From Thermococcus nautili (GTDB lineage Archaea; Methanobacteriota_B; Thermococci; Thermococcales; Thermococcaceae): 64,000 bases of DNA. The stretch spans positions 744,001 through 808,000 of the forward strand of contig NZ_CP007264.1 of NCBI RefSeq assembly GCF_000585495.1, written 5' to 3'. The position numbers and the translations under genes were made by a program. The notes under the pieces were generated by a model, which was not told where the DNA came from, searched no databases, and saw only the letters and a list, made by a program, of their open reading frames with translations. Positions 43,059 through 51,211 of the stretch are shown piece by piece (position 1 is the stretch's first letter; each line of letters opens with the position of its first letter).

Positions 43059-43150
43059 TTGGTTCACCTAATGGGTTTTGGATTGTGAGCTTATAAACCC
43101 CTCACCTCCTCATACCAATACCTTATAAACCACCGCCCCAAAACCACTCC

Positions 43151-43226
43151 GGGCGATGAAGAGATTCATCCCTCCTGACGGGGACTCGCTCCCCCCGAGA
43201 TGAAGACGCGGTCCCCCCTCGAGCCC
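43151..43226 (+). ncRNA. Candidate C/D box sRNA-like transcript
   Basis: GGGC (43151-43154) and GCCC (43223-43226) form a terminal stem followed by TTTT. Inside are GATGA (43155-43159, C-like), CTGA (43175-43178, D'), GATGA (43199-43203, C'-like) and a divergent TCGA (D position). A TATA box CCTTATAAACC lies about 26 bases upstream. The D'-C' spacer is long (20 nt, GGGG/CCCC hairpin), so a structured leader of the MBL gene is an alternative. Confidence 0.4.
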
Positions 43227-43242
43227 TTTTGGAGGTGGGAGC

Positions 43243-43953
43243 TTGGAGAACCTTGAGGTAATCTATCCGGACCTGTTCCCAATCGAGATTCCGCCCAACA
43301 CGGTGATGCTGAAGGGCCTTAACTGGGACTCCAACGTCTACCTCTTCCGCTCCGGAAAGGAAGCCCTCATCATCGACACGGGCACGGGCGAGAACGTCGA
43401 CCGCTATTTCTCCCTGTGGCTCGGTGAGGGCTACCTCAACGGCCTAAGGAAGGTCGTGATATTCAACACGCACGAGCACTTCGACCACGTCGGCGGAAAC
43501 CTTGCAATGAAGGAGCTCTTCGAGAGGCTCGGCGTCGAGGTTCTCTTCGCTTCGCACAGGAAAACAGCAGAAGCCCTTGAGCGCGCTGATGAAAGGATAA
43601 TCCTCGACTACGCCTACGGGAAGAGGTTTCCGGGGCATGATGTTGACATCAAGCTCGATGATGGCGACTACCTTAGGGTTGGCAAGAGAAAACTGCTCCT
43701 GCTCCACACGCCGGGCCACACAGCGGGAAGCTCCTGCCTCTACCTCGACGGCGAAGTTAAGCTAATCTTCACCGGCGACACGATATTCAATGGAACCGTC
43801 GGGAGGACGGATTTGCCAACCGGAAACAGGGAAGAGCTGAAGAGAAGCATCGAGAGGCTGGCGGAGCTTGAAGTCGACTTCGGCCTTCCCGGGCACGGGT
43901 GGGTGATAAAGGACTGGCGCGGGAACATAGAAACCGTGAGGAGGTTCCTATGA
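43243..43953 (+). CDS. Metallo-beta-lactamase-fold hydrolase
   Basis: A 236-residue MBL-fold enzyme. Zn motif HEHFDHVGG (residues 82-90), His in LLHTPGHTAGS, Asp in FTGDTIF, and His in LPGHGWVI. Similar to glyoxalase II-like and quorum-lactonase-like proteins; substrate unknown. The start is TTG 43243 with GGAGGTGGGAGC upstream. Coupled to the DUF504 gene by ATGA. Confidence 0.85.
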   Translation: MENLEVIYPDLFPIEIPPNTVMLKGLNWDSNVYLFRSGKEALIIDTGTGENVDRYFSLWLGEGYLNGLRKVVIFNTHEHFDHVGGNLAMKELFERLGVEVLFASHRKTAEALERADERIILDYAYGKRFPGHDVDIKLDDGDYLRVGKRKLLLLHTPGHTAGSSCLYLDGEVKLIFTGDTIFNGTVGRTDLPTGNREELKRSIERLAELEVDFGLPGHGWVIKDWRGNIETVRRFL

Positions 43954-44198
43954 GGAAGGGTTCCCTGAAGGAGGTTCTGGCAAAGATTAAGCACGACCCG
44001 AGGGAGGACGAGAGGAACTACTACATCGTCATCGAGCATCGGGGAGCGTATGGAAACGAGAAGAGAATCCCGGTTGAGATGATTGAGCTGGGCCACGGCT
44101 ACTTCTTCATCGGCGAGACGCAGATTCCATACCACAGGATAATCCGGGTTGTCCGGAAAGACGGGAAAGTGGTGTGGGAGAGGCGCTCAAGAGATTAG
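43950..44198 (+). CDS. DUF504 protein
   Basis: An 82-residue DUF504 protein. Seen: KEVLAKIKHDPREDERNYYI, the strand HRGAYGNEKRIPVEMI, and the C-terminal IPYHRIIRVVRKDGKVVWERR. DUF504 resembles the C-terminal part of some RNA-repair/LigT-linked proteins and has a conserved RI-x-KDG element; function unknown. Its start overlaps the MBL stop, and its end overlaps the convergent ferritin-DUF835 gene by 12 bases. Confidence 0.85.
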   Translation: MRKGSLKEVLAKIKHDPREDERNYYIVIEHRGAYGNEKRIPVEMIELGHGYFFIGETQIPYHRIIRVVRKDGKVVWERRSRD

Positions 44199-45152
44199 CT
44201 CGAGCTCCGACGTGAGAATCGCCCACTCCTTCTTTTCGAAAGCCTCTGGAATCGCCGTCACTATAAGGTAGCCGTCGTTGATGATTGCGAGGTCCTTGAC
44301 GTAGAGAACGAAGTCAAGGGTGTCCTTGAAGCCGAGCTGGCTAACGAGGTAGCCGAGGTTCTGGAGGAACACGACGCCGCGCCGTTCCCGCGACGAGCAT
44401 TCCCTGAAGAAGCGGGACAGCTCGTTCCTCATATCGGGCAGGAGTTCTGGGGGAACGGCACCCTCCACGTCCGTCTTTGTAATCCAGAACACCCTGCCGG
44501 AGCCCTCTATGAACTCCCTGAACCTGTGGGGATTCTCGCGGACGAGGGCAAGGAGCTCCTTCGGCTCGTCGAGAAAGTCGAGGAGGAAGTACCTCGCCTT
44601 GACGTCGTCCGTGAGCAGGTAAGCTCCGGAGTCGAGCTCCCAGGGAGAACTGTGCCTCCGCTCAAAGGCCTCCATAAGGTCGTAGACCCGCTTTATCTCC
44701 TCGTAATGCCCCTGCTCCATAGCCGCGAGGTCGAGTGCAAGCTTCCTGACCTCCTCGTCCCGGGCAACGCTCGCAAGGAGCTCGTAGGTCTGCTTTGCGA
44801 AGAGCTCGCTCTCCATACAGTAGCGCAGGGCGGAGACGTAATCCTCGGCGCTCTCGAACTCTGGGTAGAACGGGTAGACCTCCACCGGAGGGGCGTCCAC
44901 CTTCACGGGCTCCTCACCGGGGAAGAGCTTTTTGAAGAGCTCGCGAAGCATGTTCTCATGAACTTTGCTCTCCTCGCTCATTTTCCTGAAGAGGACCTTC
45001 ACGCTCCTGCGCTTGGCCCTCTTTGCGAGTTCGGCGTAGTACTCAACCTCATCCCTCTCGTTGAAAATCGCGTAGCTCAGCAACTCCTTGGCTGAAAGAT
45101 TTTTCAGACGATTCACGATTTCCTTCATTACCTCACTCGGGTCCCGCTCCAT
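44187..45152 (-). CDS. Ferritin-like domain fused to DUF835
   Basis: A 321-residue fusion. Residues 10-165 are ferritin-like: ELLSYAIFNERDEVEYYAEL, EESKVHENMLREL, CMESELFAKQTYEL and AMEQGHYEEIKRVYDL supply four E-x-x-H-type di-iron ligands. Residues 180-321 are a DUF835 domain (YLLTDDVKARYFLLDFLDE, VVFLQNLGYLVSQLGFKDTLDFVLYVKD), an archaeal domain related to P-loop/KaiC-like folds without Walker residues. The fusion suggests redox or iron sensing. Start: ATG 45152. Confidence 0.8.
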   Translation of the reverse strand: MERDPSEVMKEIVNRLKNLSAKELLSYAIFNERDEVEYYAELAKRAKRRSVKVLFRKMSEESKVHENMLRELFKKLFPGEEPVKVDAPPVEVYPFYPEFESAEDYVSALRYCMESELFAKQTYELLASVARDEEVRKLALDLAAMEQGHYEEIKRVYDLMEAFERRHSSPWELDSGAYLLTDDVKARYFLLDFLDEPKELLALVRENPHRFREFIEGSGRVFWITKTDVEGAVPPELLPDMRNELSRFFRECSSRERRGVVFLQNLGYLVSQLGFKDTLDFVLYVKDLAIINDGYLIVTAIPEAFEKKEWAILTSELELIS

Positions 45153-45221
45153 GACCAACGCCCAAAGTTACTTGGACACACCAGGGGAAAAGCTTTTCTG
45201 TTCCCGGCTTAACGAGGGAGC

Positions 45222-45986
45222 ATGATTGACGCACACGCCCACTTCGAGTTCTACAAAAAGGACGCTCCAAAGGTTATCGAAGAGTGCCGGAAAGAGCTCA
45301 GGGCAGTGGTAGACTCAATAACCGAGTACCGGAAGACCCACGTCTGGAAGAGCTGGGAACTGCTCAGGCCATACTTCGGCTTCATCTTTCCGACCCTCGG
45401 CTACCACCCGAACGAAGCGCGCAGGGGCAACTGGGAGAAGGTGAAAAAGGTCGAGGACTTCATCAGGGAGCACTCGAAAGAGATAGTCGCCATCGGGGAG
45501 ATAGGCCTCGACTACCACTACGCCGAGAACGAGGCGCAGAGGGAAAACCAGCGCGAAATCTTCAGGCACTTCCTCGAGCTGGCCGTTGAGCTCGACCTTC
45601 CGGTCGTGATACACGCCCGCGAGGCCGAGGGAGAGGCCTACGAGCTGGTTCAAAGGGCGGGCGTTAGGGCTTACTTCCACTCCTACGCCGGGAGCGTCGA
45701 GCTTGCTAAAGAGATAGTCGAGAACGGCCACGTCATAGGGATAAACACAGGGATAGTCTTCATCCCAGAGGTGAGGGCAGTTGCCGGGGCTATAGACGTG
45801 GATTACCTTTTAGCCGAGACGGACAGTCCATACATGAGCCCCTTCAAGGGACAGCGCAACGTCCCGTGCAACGTTCGCGTTGCGGTTGAGTGGATAGCCA
45901 AGCTCCAAGGGCTGGAGTTTGAAGAGGTCGAGAGGGAAACAGAGAAAAACACGGTCGAGTTCTTTGCTCTGGAGGTGAAAGCATGA
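45222..45986 (+). CDS. TatD-related deoxyribonuclease family protein
   Basis: A 254-residue TIM-barrel metallohydrolase. Metal ligands: DAHAHFEF (residues 3-10), Glu in GEIGLDYHY, His in VVIHAREAEGE, His in YFHSYAGS, and Asp in AETDSPYMSP. Archaeal COG1099-type; DNase or other hydrolase activity. The ATG is close to a weak GAGGGAG. It overlaps the next gene by four bases. Confidence 0.88.
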   Translation: MIDAHAHFEFYKKDAPKVIEECRKELRAVVDSITEYRKTHVWKSWELLRPYFGFIFPTLGYHPNEARRGNWEKVKKVEDFIREHSKEIVAIGEIGLDYHYAENEAQRENQREIFRHFLELAVELDLPVVIHAREAEGEAYELVQRAGVRAYFHSYAGSVELAKEIVENGHVIGINTGIVFIPEVRAVAGAIDVDYLLAETDSPYMSPFKGQRNVPCNVRVAVEWIAKLQGLEFEEVERETEKNTVEFFALEVKA

Positions 45987-46273
45987 AGGTCGAAGAGGCC
46001 GAAAAGGTTCGGGCGCTTTTGAAGGAACTCGGTGAAGAGGCTTTAATAGCGAGGCTGGACTCATTCATCGCTTTAAACGAGGGTCTTGAGACCAAGAAGG
46101 GCGAGGACTACATAAAGCTCTCGATTCTGAGCTTCCTGGAGGGACTCCTGATGACACTGAAGATGAAGTACCCGGGGAAAGGTGAGGTTGCGGACTTATA
46201 CGAGGAAATCAGGGCCAAGCGGGCGGAGCTCGACGAGCTCTTCAGGAAGCCGGCGATGCAGAACCTTCAGTGA
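45983..46273 (+). CDS. Hypothetical protein, 96 aa, all-helical
   Basis: Not recognised. Amphipathic helices throughout (EEAEKVRALLKELGEEALI; IRAKRAELDELFRKPAMQ). Translation is coupled to the TatD gene (ATGA), which suggests a partner of that enzyme. No cofactor or membrane motif. It overlaps the convergent DHPS-like gene by seven bases. Confidence 0.6.
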   Translation: MKVEEAEKVRALLKELGEEALIARLDSFIALNEGLETKKGEDYIKLSILSFLEGLLMTLKMKYPGKGEVADLYEEIRAKRAELDELFRKPAMQNLQ

Positions 46274-47802
46274 GAATCGCGAGAATAAAACTCCGGGAAC
46301 AGCTCAACCTCCTGAACGTAGCTCCTCCTCAATTTTAAGGCCGTGTAAGCCCTCTCTAGCTCACGGCCGAGGTAGAAGGCGTGCCTCGGGCTTATCTCGA
46401 AGCGCTCAAGAATCGTGTCGATTATCGCGTTTGGCTCGTCGCCGACGACCGTTAGAACGGCCTCCGTTCCCCGGTGGGCGTTCACCCAGATTCTTCCCCC
46501 CTCAACCCAGATGCGGAAGTAAACCGGCTCAAGCCCAACGGGTCTTTCCCTCGCCTCAACGACCTCCCGAGCCGGCTCGAAGCGCCACTCCCTGGTTCTC
46601 TTCTCCTTCAGGATGAGCAGGTCGAAGCCCAAATCCTTTGGAATCTCAAAGAGGTTCATGTCCACGGCCCTTCTGAGTTCCCTTACCGAGCCCTTAGCCT
46701 TTGCGCTCGTCTCCGTCGTGAGGAGAAGGCTTATCGAAAGCTCCTTCGCGATTCCTGCCAATAGGGCGTTCATTCCCACGCTGTCGGCGTCGTAGAGCTC
46801 AACCACGTTGCCGACTCCAGCGAGAAGAACGTCGTCCGGGTTCCTCTCGCGGTAGAGGTGGAAGGCCGTTATCGAGCGCGCCAGGTGGGGAACCTGCTCG
46901 AGGATTAAATCCGGGATTAGGGTCTTGTAGCCCAAATCCAGAGCTTTCTCCTTGAGCCTCTCAAGGAACTCAACTCTCTCCGAGGGCCTAGGGGGGAAGA
47001 AGCCTTCCCTCTGGTTCGTCGGGATTAGAACGACCGGTTTTTCAGTGACGAGCGCCTCAAGGTTGCCCTCGTCGACGCTCAGGAAGAGGTCTGCATAGCT
47101 CAAAGCTTTCTCGATTTCAACCGCGTTAAGGGAGTCGAAGCTAATCGGGACGTCGAAGCCTCTCTCTTTGAGCCTCTCGCGGATTTCAGGAATCAGCTCA
47201 ATGAAATCGAGGTTCGTTTCTCCAGCAACCATCCCGATGTCGATTATATCTGCCCCCTCGCGGAGGTAGTAGAGGGCCTTCTCAACCGTCCCATCTACGC
47301 CGAGTCTCGGAGCGTCAACGACCTCGCCGAGAATCCTCGTCGGGAAATCTTTCCCGACAGGTAAGTTGCCGATGAGGACATTCCAGGGCTTCTTAAGGGC
47401 CCTCTCGATGTAGCGCCTGTCCTTAGTCTTGTTCCTGATGTCCTCGACCTTCTTTAGGCCGTCGAGGGAGAAAAGCTCGTCCGCCGGCTTCTCCTTGCTC
47501 AGCCTGAAACCCCTCTCCAATGCCCTCAGCACCGCGGGAAGGTCCATCGCGTTCCTCGGCCCTTTAAAGGTTGGAATCCCTATTTCATCCTCGATGGGTT
47601 GGGCTGAACCCCTGACGAGACCGGGAATCAGAATTAAGTCGTAGTCCTCGCTTCTCACGCCGGCCCTCTTCAGGTAGCGGACTATCAGCTCGGGAGTTAA
47701 GAAAGCCGCGACGCTGACCGGCGTGACGAGGACGTCGCAGCCTTTCCCGTACTTCCTCACGAGCGGTTCGGCGAGTTTACCTGTGACGAGGAGGATTCTC
47801 AT
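46267..47802 (-). CDS. Dihydropteroate synthase-like protein (archaeal type)
   Basis: A 511-residue protein of the archaeal DHPS-related family. The N-terminal part (1-130) is unique to the family; residues 150-400 are a pterin-binding TIM barrel with ADIIDIGMVAGETN, DVPISFDSLNA and VDEGNLEAL; a C-terminal DUF4346-like part follows. Expected to act in tetrahydro(methano)pterin-type cofactor synthesis, though the reaction is not proved. No ribosome binding site; TATA-like CTTTTAAGG about 25 bases upstream indicates a leaderless message. Confidence 0.85.
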   Translation of the reverse strand: MRILLVTGKLAEPLVRKYGKGCDVLVTPVSVAAFLTPELIVRYLKRAGVRSEDYDLILIPGLVRGSAQPIEDEIGIPTFKGPRNAMDLPAVLRALERGFRLSKEKPADELFSLDGLKKVEDIRNKTKDRRYIERALKKPWNVLIGNLPVGKDFPTRILGEVVDAPRLGVDGTVEKALYYLREGADIIDIGMVAGETNLDFIELIPEIRERLKERGFDVPISFDSLNAVEIEKALSYADLFLSVDEGNLEALVTEKPVVLIPTNQREGFFPPRPSERVEFLERLKEKALDLGYKTLIPDLILEQVPHLARSITAFHLYRERNPDDVLLAGVGNVVELYDADSVGMNALLAGIAKELSISLLLTTETSAKAKGSVRELRRAVDMNLFEIPKDLGFDLLILKEKRTREWRFEPAREVVEARERPVGLEPVYFRIWVEGGRIWVNAHRGTEAVLTVVGDEPNAIIDTILERFEISPRHAFYLGRELERAYTALKLRRSYVQEVELFPEFYSRDSH

Positions 47803-47830
47803 GATTGAAACTTCGGGATTGGCCTTAAAA

Positions 47831-47887
47831 GCCCTCGGCCGGTAGGTGGCTCATCACCGCTCAGCCGGGAGTAGCTCGTCATCGGGC
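47831..47887 (-). ncRNA. C/D box sRNA candidate, 57 nt
   Basis: Read on the minus strand: GCCC stem, GATGA (C-like), an 14-nt guide, CTGA (D'), GCG, GTGATGA (C', perfect core UGAUGA), a 12-nt guide, CCGA (D with one change), GGGC stem, TTTT. The TATA box TTTATATA (plus 47908-47915) is about 24 bases before the predicted 5' end. The guide regions are GAGCTACTCCCGG and CCACCTACCGG; targets not determined. Confidence 0.65.
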
Positions 47888-47907
47888 AGAGGAGGTAAGG
47901 AAGGGAG

Positions 47908-47915
47908 TATATAAA
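47908..47915 (-). promoter_or_regulatory. TATA box of the C/D box sRNA candidate
   Basis: TATATAAA on the plus strand (TTTATATA on the minus strand) is placed correctly to start transcription at 47887, the first base of the sRNA stem. No other minus-strand gene starts within 80 bases. Confidence 0.6.
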
Positions 47916-47978
47916 GCCTCGGAATCCTCCCCCGCACCCTCATCAATCGGTCCGCTGGGCTCTCCTCATCGGCCGGAA

Positions 47979-48626
47979 TCACAGGTAGGGGGCAAAGAGC
48001 AAATCCTCAAGCTTTCCGCCGGCTTTTCGGAAGACCGCCACGCTCCAGCCGACGTTTCCAACCTTCTCCGGCCTGTGGGCGTCGCTGGCGAAGGTCAGCT
48101 TAACGCCCCTCTTTATGCACTCCCTCACGAACTCCAAATCCGGAACGCGGTAGCGGGAGCTTATCTCAAAGGCCTTTCCCCTTTCCTCGGCAAGCGCGAT
48201 GAGTTCAAGGAGGTCCTCCCATGAGGGGTAGCCAATGTAGGGAAAGCTCGCCCCGAAGTGGCCTATTACGTCGACGTTCTCGTCGAGAAGGGCAACCCTA
48301 ACGAGCTCGACGTACTGCTCCGGCCGGTCAACCCACTCGTGAACGCTCGCTATCACGAAGTCGAGCTTCTCTGCCATCCAGTCCGGCACGTCAACGCCGT
48401 TGGGAGTTATGTTGCCCTCGATTCCCGCTAAAACCGTTATCTCGCTATCCTCGCCCCAGCGCCTTATCTCGCTCAGGTAAGCGTTGAAGTTACCCCGCAG
48501 GAGGTAGTGGCTGTGGTCCGTTATCGCAACGAGCGAAAGGCCCTTCCGCTCGGCCTCCGCGATGTTCTCGAAGACCTCTCCGAGGCCGTCAGAGTGGAGC
48601 GTGTGGGTGTGCGAATCGTGAATCAT
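47979..48626 (-). CDS. PHP-domain metal-dependent phosphoesterase
   Basis: A 215-residue PHP-fold protein. Ligands: HDSHTHTLHSDG (residues 3-14), ITDHSHY, Glu in LAGIEGNI, His in ASVHEW, GHFG, and the terminal FASDAHRPE. Related to histidinol-phosphatase and PHP domains of PolX; the substrate is unknown. A TATA-like TTTTTTAAAG lies about 25 bases before the ATG, with no ribosome binding site, so the message is probably leaderless. Confidence 0.88.
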   Translation of the reverse strand: MIHDSHTHTLHSDGLGEVFENIAEAERKGLSLVAITDHSHYLLRGNFNAYLSEIRRWGEDSEITVLAGIEGNITPNGVDVPDWMAEKLDFVIASVHEWVDRPEQYVELVRVALLDENVDVIGHFGASFPYIGYPSWEDLLELIALAEERGKAFEISSRYRVPDLEFVRECIKRGVKLTFASDAHRPEKVGNVGWSVAVFRKAGGKLEDLLFAPYL

Positions 48627-48746
48627 GTTCGGGGCTATTCCGAGGCTTTAAAAAAGCTTGTGGACAAAAAATCCAACGTAAAGCTAAACCTTGAGTTTTG
48701 ACAACCTTTAAATACGACAAGAAAGAAACCTTAGCCGGTGGTGTCA

Positions 48747-49175
48747 ATGGTCGAGCGCTCAAAGGTTCGCGTCGTCATAGCGAAGCCCGGTCTTGACGGT
48801 CACGACAGGGGAGCCAAGGTTGTGGCGAGGGCCCTGAAGGAGGCAGGATACGAGGTTATCTACACGGGAATCAGGCAGACACCGGAGCAGATAGTCGAGA
48901 CGGTTATTCAGGAAGATGCCGCAGTCCTTGGGATAAGCATCCTCTCTGGCGCGCACATGGTCCTTATTCCGAAGATTATCAAGCTCCTTGAGGAGAGAGG
49001 CATAAAGCCGAACGAGGACATCGTAATCTTCGCCGGCGGAATAATCCCGCCTGACGACGCGGAGGAGCTGAAGAAGATGGGCGTCGCGGAGGTCTTTGGC
49101 CCGGGAACGCCCCTGAGAACGGTGATAGAGTTCGTTGACAGGGCCGTCGAGAACCTCAAGCGCTTCAAGGCTTAA
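48747..49175 (+). CDS. Methylmalonyl-CoA mutase B12-binding (small) subunit
   Basis: A 142-residue cobalamin-binding protein. The signature KPGLDGHDRGAKVVARAL carries the DxHxxG base-off histidine ligand, followed by GISILSGAH and FAGGIIPPDD. It forms the small subunit of a split mutase that interconverts succinyl-CoA and methylmalonyl-CoA. First gene of a cluster with MeaB and epimerase; the catalytic large subunit is not in the window. TATA-like ACCTTTAAATAC and GGTGGTGTC lie upstream. Confidence 0.92.
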   Translation: MVERSKVRVVIAKPGLDGHDRGAKVVARALKEAGYEVIYTGIRQTPEQIVETVIQEDAAVLGISILSGAHMVLIPKIIKLLEERGIKPNEDIVIFAGGIIPPDDAEELKKMGVAEVFGPGTPLRTVIEFVDRAVENLKRFKA

Positions 49176-49215
49176 CTTTATATTCTCCCTCTGGATAATT
49201 TCTCCAGTGATGAAA

Positions 49216-50181
49216 ATGACGCTCGAGTCCCTAATTCAGTCGGCGCTATCGGGCGATAAAAAGGCCATAGCAAGGCTGATAACCCTCGTTGAAAACGACG
49301 AGGAAAAAGCCAGGGAGATAATACGGAGGATTTACCCCCACACGGGAAAGGCCTACGTCGTCGGCATAACAGGTCCGCCCGGTTCTGGAAAGTCCACCCT
49401 TCTCGACAAGCTCATTAAGCTCGCCAGAGACGAGGGACACAAGGTTGGAGTCATAGCCATTGACCCGACGTCGCCATTCACGGGGGGTGCACTGCTCGGC
49501 GACAGGCTGAGGATGCAGAGGCACTCGACCGACCCAGGCGTCTTCATCAGGAGCATGGCGACGCGCGGTTCCCTCGGCGGTCTGGCGAAGGCCACCAACG
49601 ACGCGGTTAAGGTTCTGGACGCTTCAGGCTACGACCTGATATTCGTCGAGACCGTTGGAGTCGGCCAGATTGAGGTTGACATCGTCAAAACCGCGGATAC
49701 CGTCGTTCTCGTAACCGTTCCGGGACTCGGCGACGAGGTTCAGGCCATTAAGGCCGGTTTAATGGAAGTGGCAGACATCTTCGCCATCAACAAGGCCGAC
49801 AGGGAAGGGACGGAGATGGTCTATCTCGAGCTCAAGATGGCCCTCGAGTTCGAGAGGGACAAGTGGAGGCAAATCGGCTGGGAGCCCCCGATAGTCGAGA
49901 CAACAGCTTTCACCCTCAAGGGCGTCAGGCCCCTCTGGGAGGCGATAAAGAGGCACAGGAAGCACATGGAGGAGAGCGGAAGGTTGAGGGAGAGGAGGGC
50001 CTTCCGCGCGAGGGAGGAAGTGAAGACGATTATCGCCTCAACGATAGCGAGCAAGGTGGAGGAGAGGCTTGCGAAGGGAGAGGCGAAAGAGCTCATCGAG
50101 GAGGTCGTTGAGAGGAAGCTCGACCCCTATTCGGCCTCTCAAATCGTGATGGAGAAGCTTAAGGAGGACCTCTGGAGGTGA
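49216..50181 (+). CDS. meaB: Methylmalonyl-CoA mutase-associated GTPase MeaB
   Basis: A 321-residue SIMIBI GTPase (MeaB/ArgK family) that guards cobalamin loading and reactivation of the mutase. Walker [10 protein letters not shown], the switch and base regions [22 protein letters not shown] and NKADREG are present; a C-terminal helical dimerisation arm follows. ATG 49216 is taken with GTGATG before it; ATG 49210 would add two residues. Next gene after the B12 subunit. Confidence 0.92.
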   Translation: MTLESLIQSALSGDKKAIARLITLVENDEEKAREIIRRIYPHTGKAYVVGITGPPGSGKSTLLDKLIKLARDEGHKVGVIAIDPTSPFTGGALLGDRLRMQRHSTDPGVFIRSMATRGSLGGLAKATNDAVKVLDASGYDLIFVETVGVGQIEVDIVKTADTVVLVTVPGLGDEVQAIKAGLMEVADIFAINKADREGTEMVYLELKMALEFERDKWRQIGWEPPIVETTAFTLKGVRPLWEAIKRHRKHMEESGRLRERRAFRAREEVKTIIASTIASKVEERLAKGEAKELIEEVVERKLDPYSASQIVMEKLKEDLWR

Positions 50182-50185
50182 TTGC

Positions 50186-50587
50186 ATGTTCAAGAAGATA
50201 GACCACGTTGGTATAGCCGTTAAGAACCTTGAGGAGGCCATAAAGGTCTGGGAGGGCCTTGGCCTGAAAGTTGAGGAAATCGAGGAAGTGCCAGACCAGA
50301 AGGTTAGAACCGCGATAATCCACATCGGCGAGAGCAGGATTGAGCTTTTGGAACCCACGGCCGAGGACTCGCCGATAGCGAAGTTCATAGCCAAGCGCGG
50401 TGAGGGAATACACCACATAGCCCTCGGCGTTACTAACATCGAGGAACATCTCAAGGAGCTCAAGGAGAAGGGCTACAGGCTTATAGATGAGGAGCCGAGG
50501 ATTGGAGCCGGCGGAGCGAAGATAGCCTTCGTCCACCCGAAGGCCGTAACCGGTGTGCTTCTCGAACTCTGCGAGAGGAAGGAGTGA
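50186..50587 (+). CDS. mce: Methylmalonyl-CoA epimerase
   Basis: A 133-residue VOC-fold enzyme interconverting (R)- and (S)-methylmalonyl-CoA. Metal ligands: His in [11 protein letters not shown], Gln/Glu region DQKVRTAII, His in GIHHIALGV and Glu in LLELCE. It starts four bases after meaB with GGAGGTGATTGC. Completes the mutase-epimerase route without the large subunit. Confidence 0.94.
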   Translation: MFKKIDHVGIAVKNLEEAIKVWEGLGLKVEEIEEVPDQKVRTAIIHIGESRIELLEPTAEDSPIAKFIAKRGEGIHHIALGVTNIEEHLKELKEKGYRLIDEEPRIGAGGAKIAFVHPKAVTGVLLELCERKE

Positions 50588-50612
50588 ACTTCCAAAAAGC
50601 GACGATTGCACC

Positions 50613-50624
50613 TTTTTTCCTTTT
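50613..50624 (+). terminator. T-tract terminator after the methylmalonyl-CoA cluster
   Basis: TTTTTTCCTTTT lies 25 bases after the epimerase stop; no hairpin. Typical archaeal release signal, followed by an AT-rich promoter (AAAATTTATAAGG, about 50659-50671) for the next gene. Confidence 0.45.
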
Positions 50625-50744
50625 CCCTAAAACTCAAAGCTTATTTGTTACATCAGTAAAATTTATAAGGAAACTGTCATAAGTGCCAATGAATCAACAC
50701 AGCCGTTCCAATGTGTTCCATCGTTCATTGAGAAGTGATGTCCT

Positions 50745-51167
50745 ATGTTCCTGAAGGGGAAAATTCGCGGAGGGCCCCAGAAGGTTTTGGATTACAGGGT
50801 TCTTCCAACAGTGCTGAGAGCCCTCCCAGACAGGAAAGTTCTGATAACTAGGAAAATGCCGGGCGAGGTTCCAGATTCGGACGTTGTGCACATCTGGGTC
50901 ACCCGGGTCAGGCATCCTCAAGCGGTTGAACCCACAAACCTCTACGTCATCGAGCAGAGGGTCTGGGACTCCCTTTCCAAAGGTGCCAGGAACGTAATCC
51001 TCGACGCCTTTGAATACCTCCTGCTCGAAAACGGACTTGAGAGAACCCTCCGCTTCGTAGGAAAGCTTAGGGACATGACCCTTCTTTCCAACTCAAACTT
51101 CTACGTAACCGTCAGCGACGGTGTTGATGAGCGGGTTCTCGCGATGCTGAAGAGAATCGTTGAGTGA
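50745..51167 (+). CDS. Stand-alone DUF835 protein
   Basis: A 140-residue DUF835 domain by itself. Matches the domain of the ferritin fusion at 44187: VHIWVTRVRHPQAVEPTNLY, RNVILDAFEYLLLENGLERTLRFVGKLRDMTLLSNSNFYVTV. No catalytic P-loop is visible. It has its own promoter and GTGATGTCC before the ATG. It lies just before smc but is probably a separate unit, since smc has its own TATA-like TTTATATATC. Confidence 0.78.
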   Translation: MFLKGKIRGGPQKVLDYRVLPTVLRALPDRKVLITRKMPGEVPDSDVVHIWVTRVRHPQAVEPTNLYVIEQRVWDSLSKGARNVILDAFEYLLLENGLERTLRFVGKLRDMTLLSNSNFYVTVSDGVDERVLAMLKRIVE

Positions 51168-51211
51168 GGTTTATATATCACCCGTTCCTCTTCTCCACTT
51201 AGGTGTGAGCT

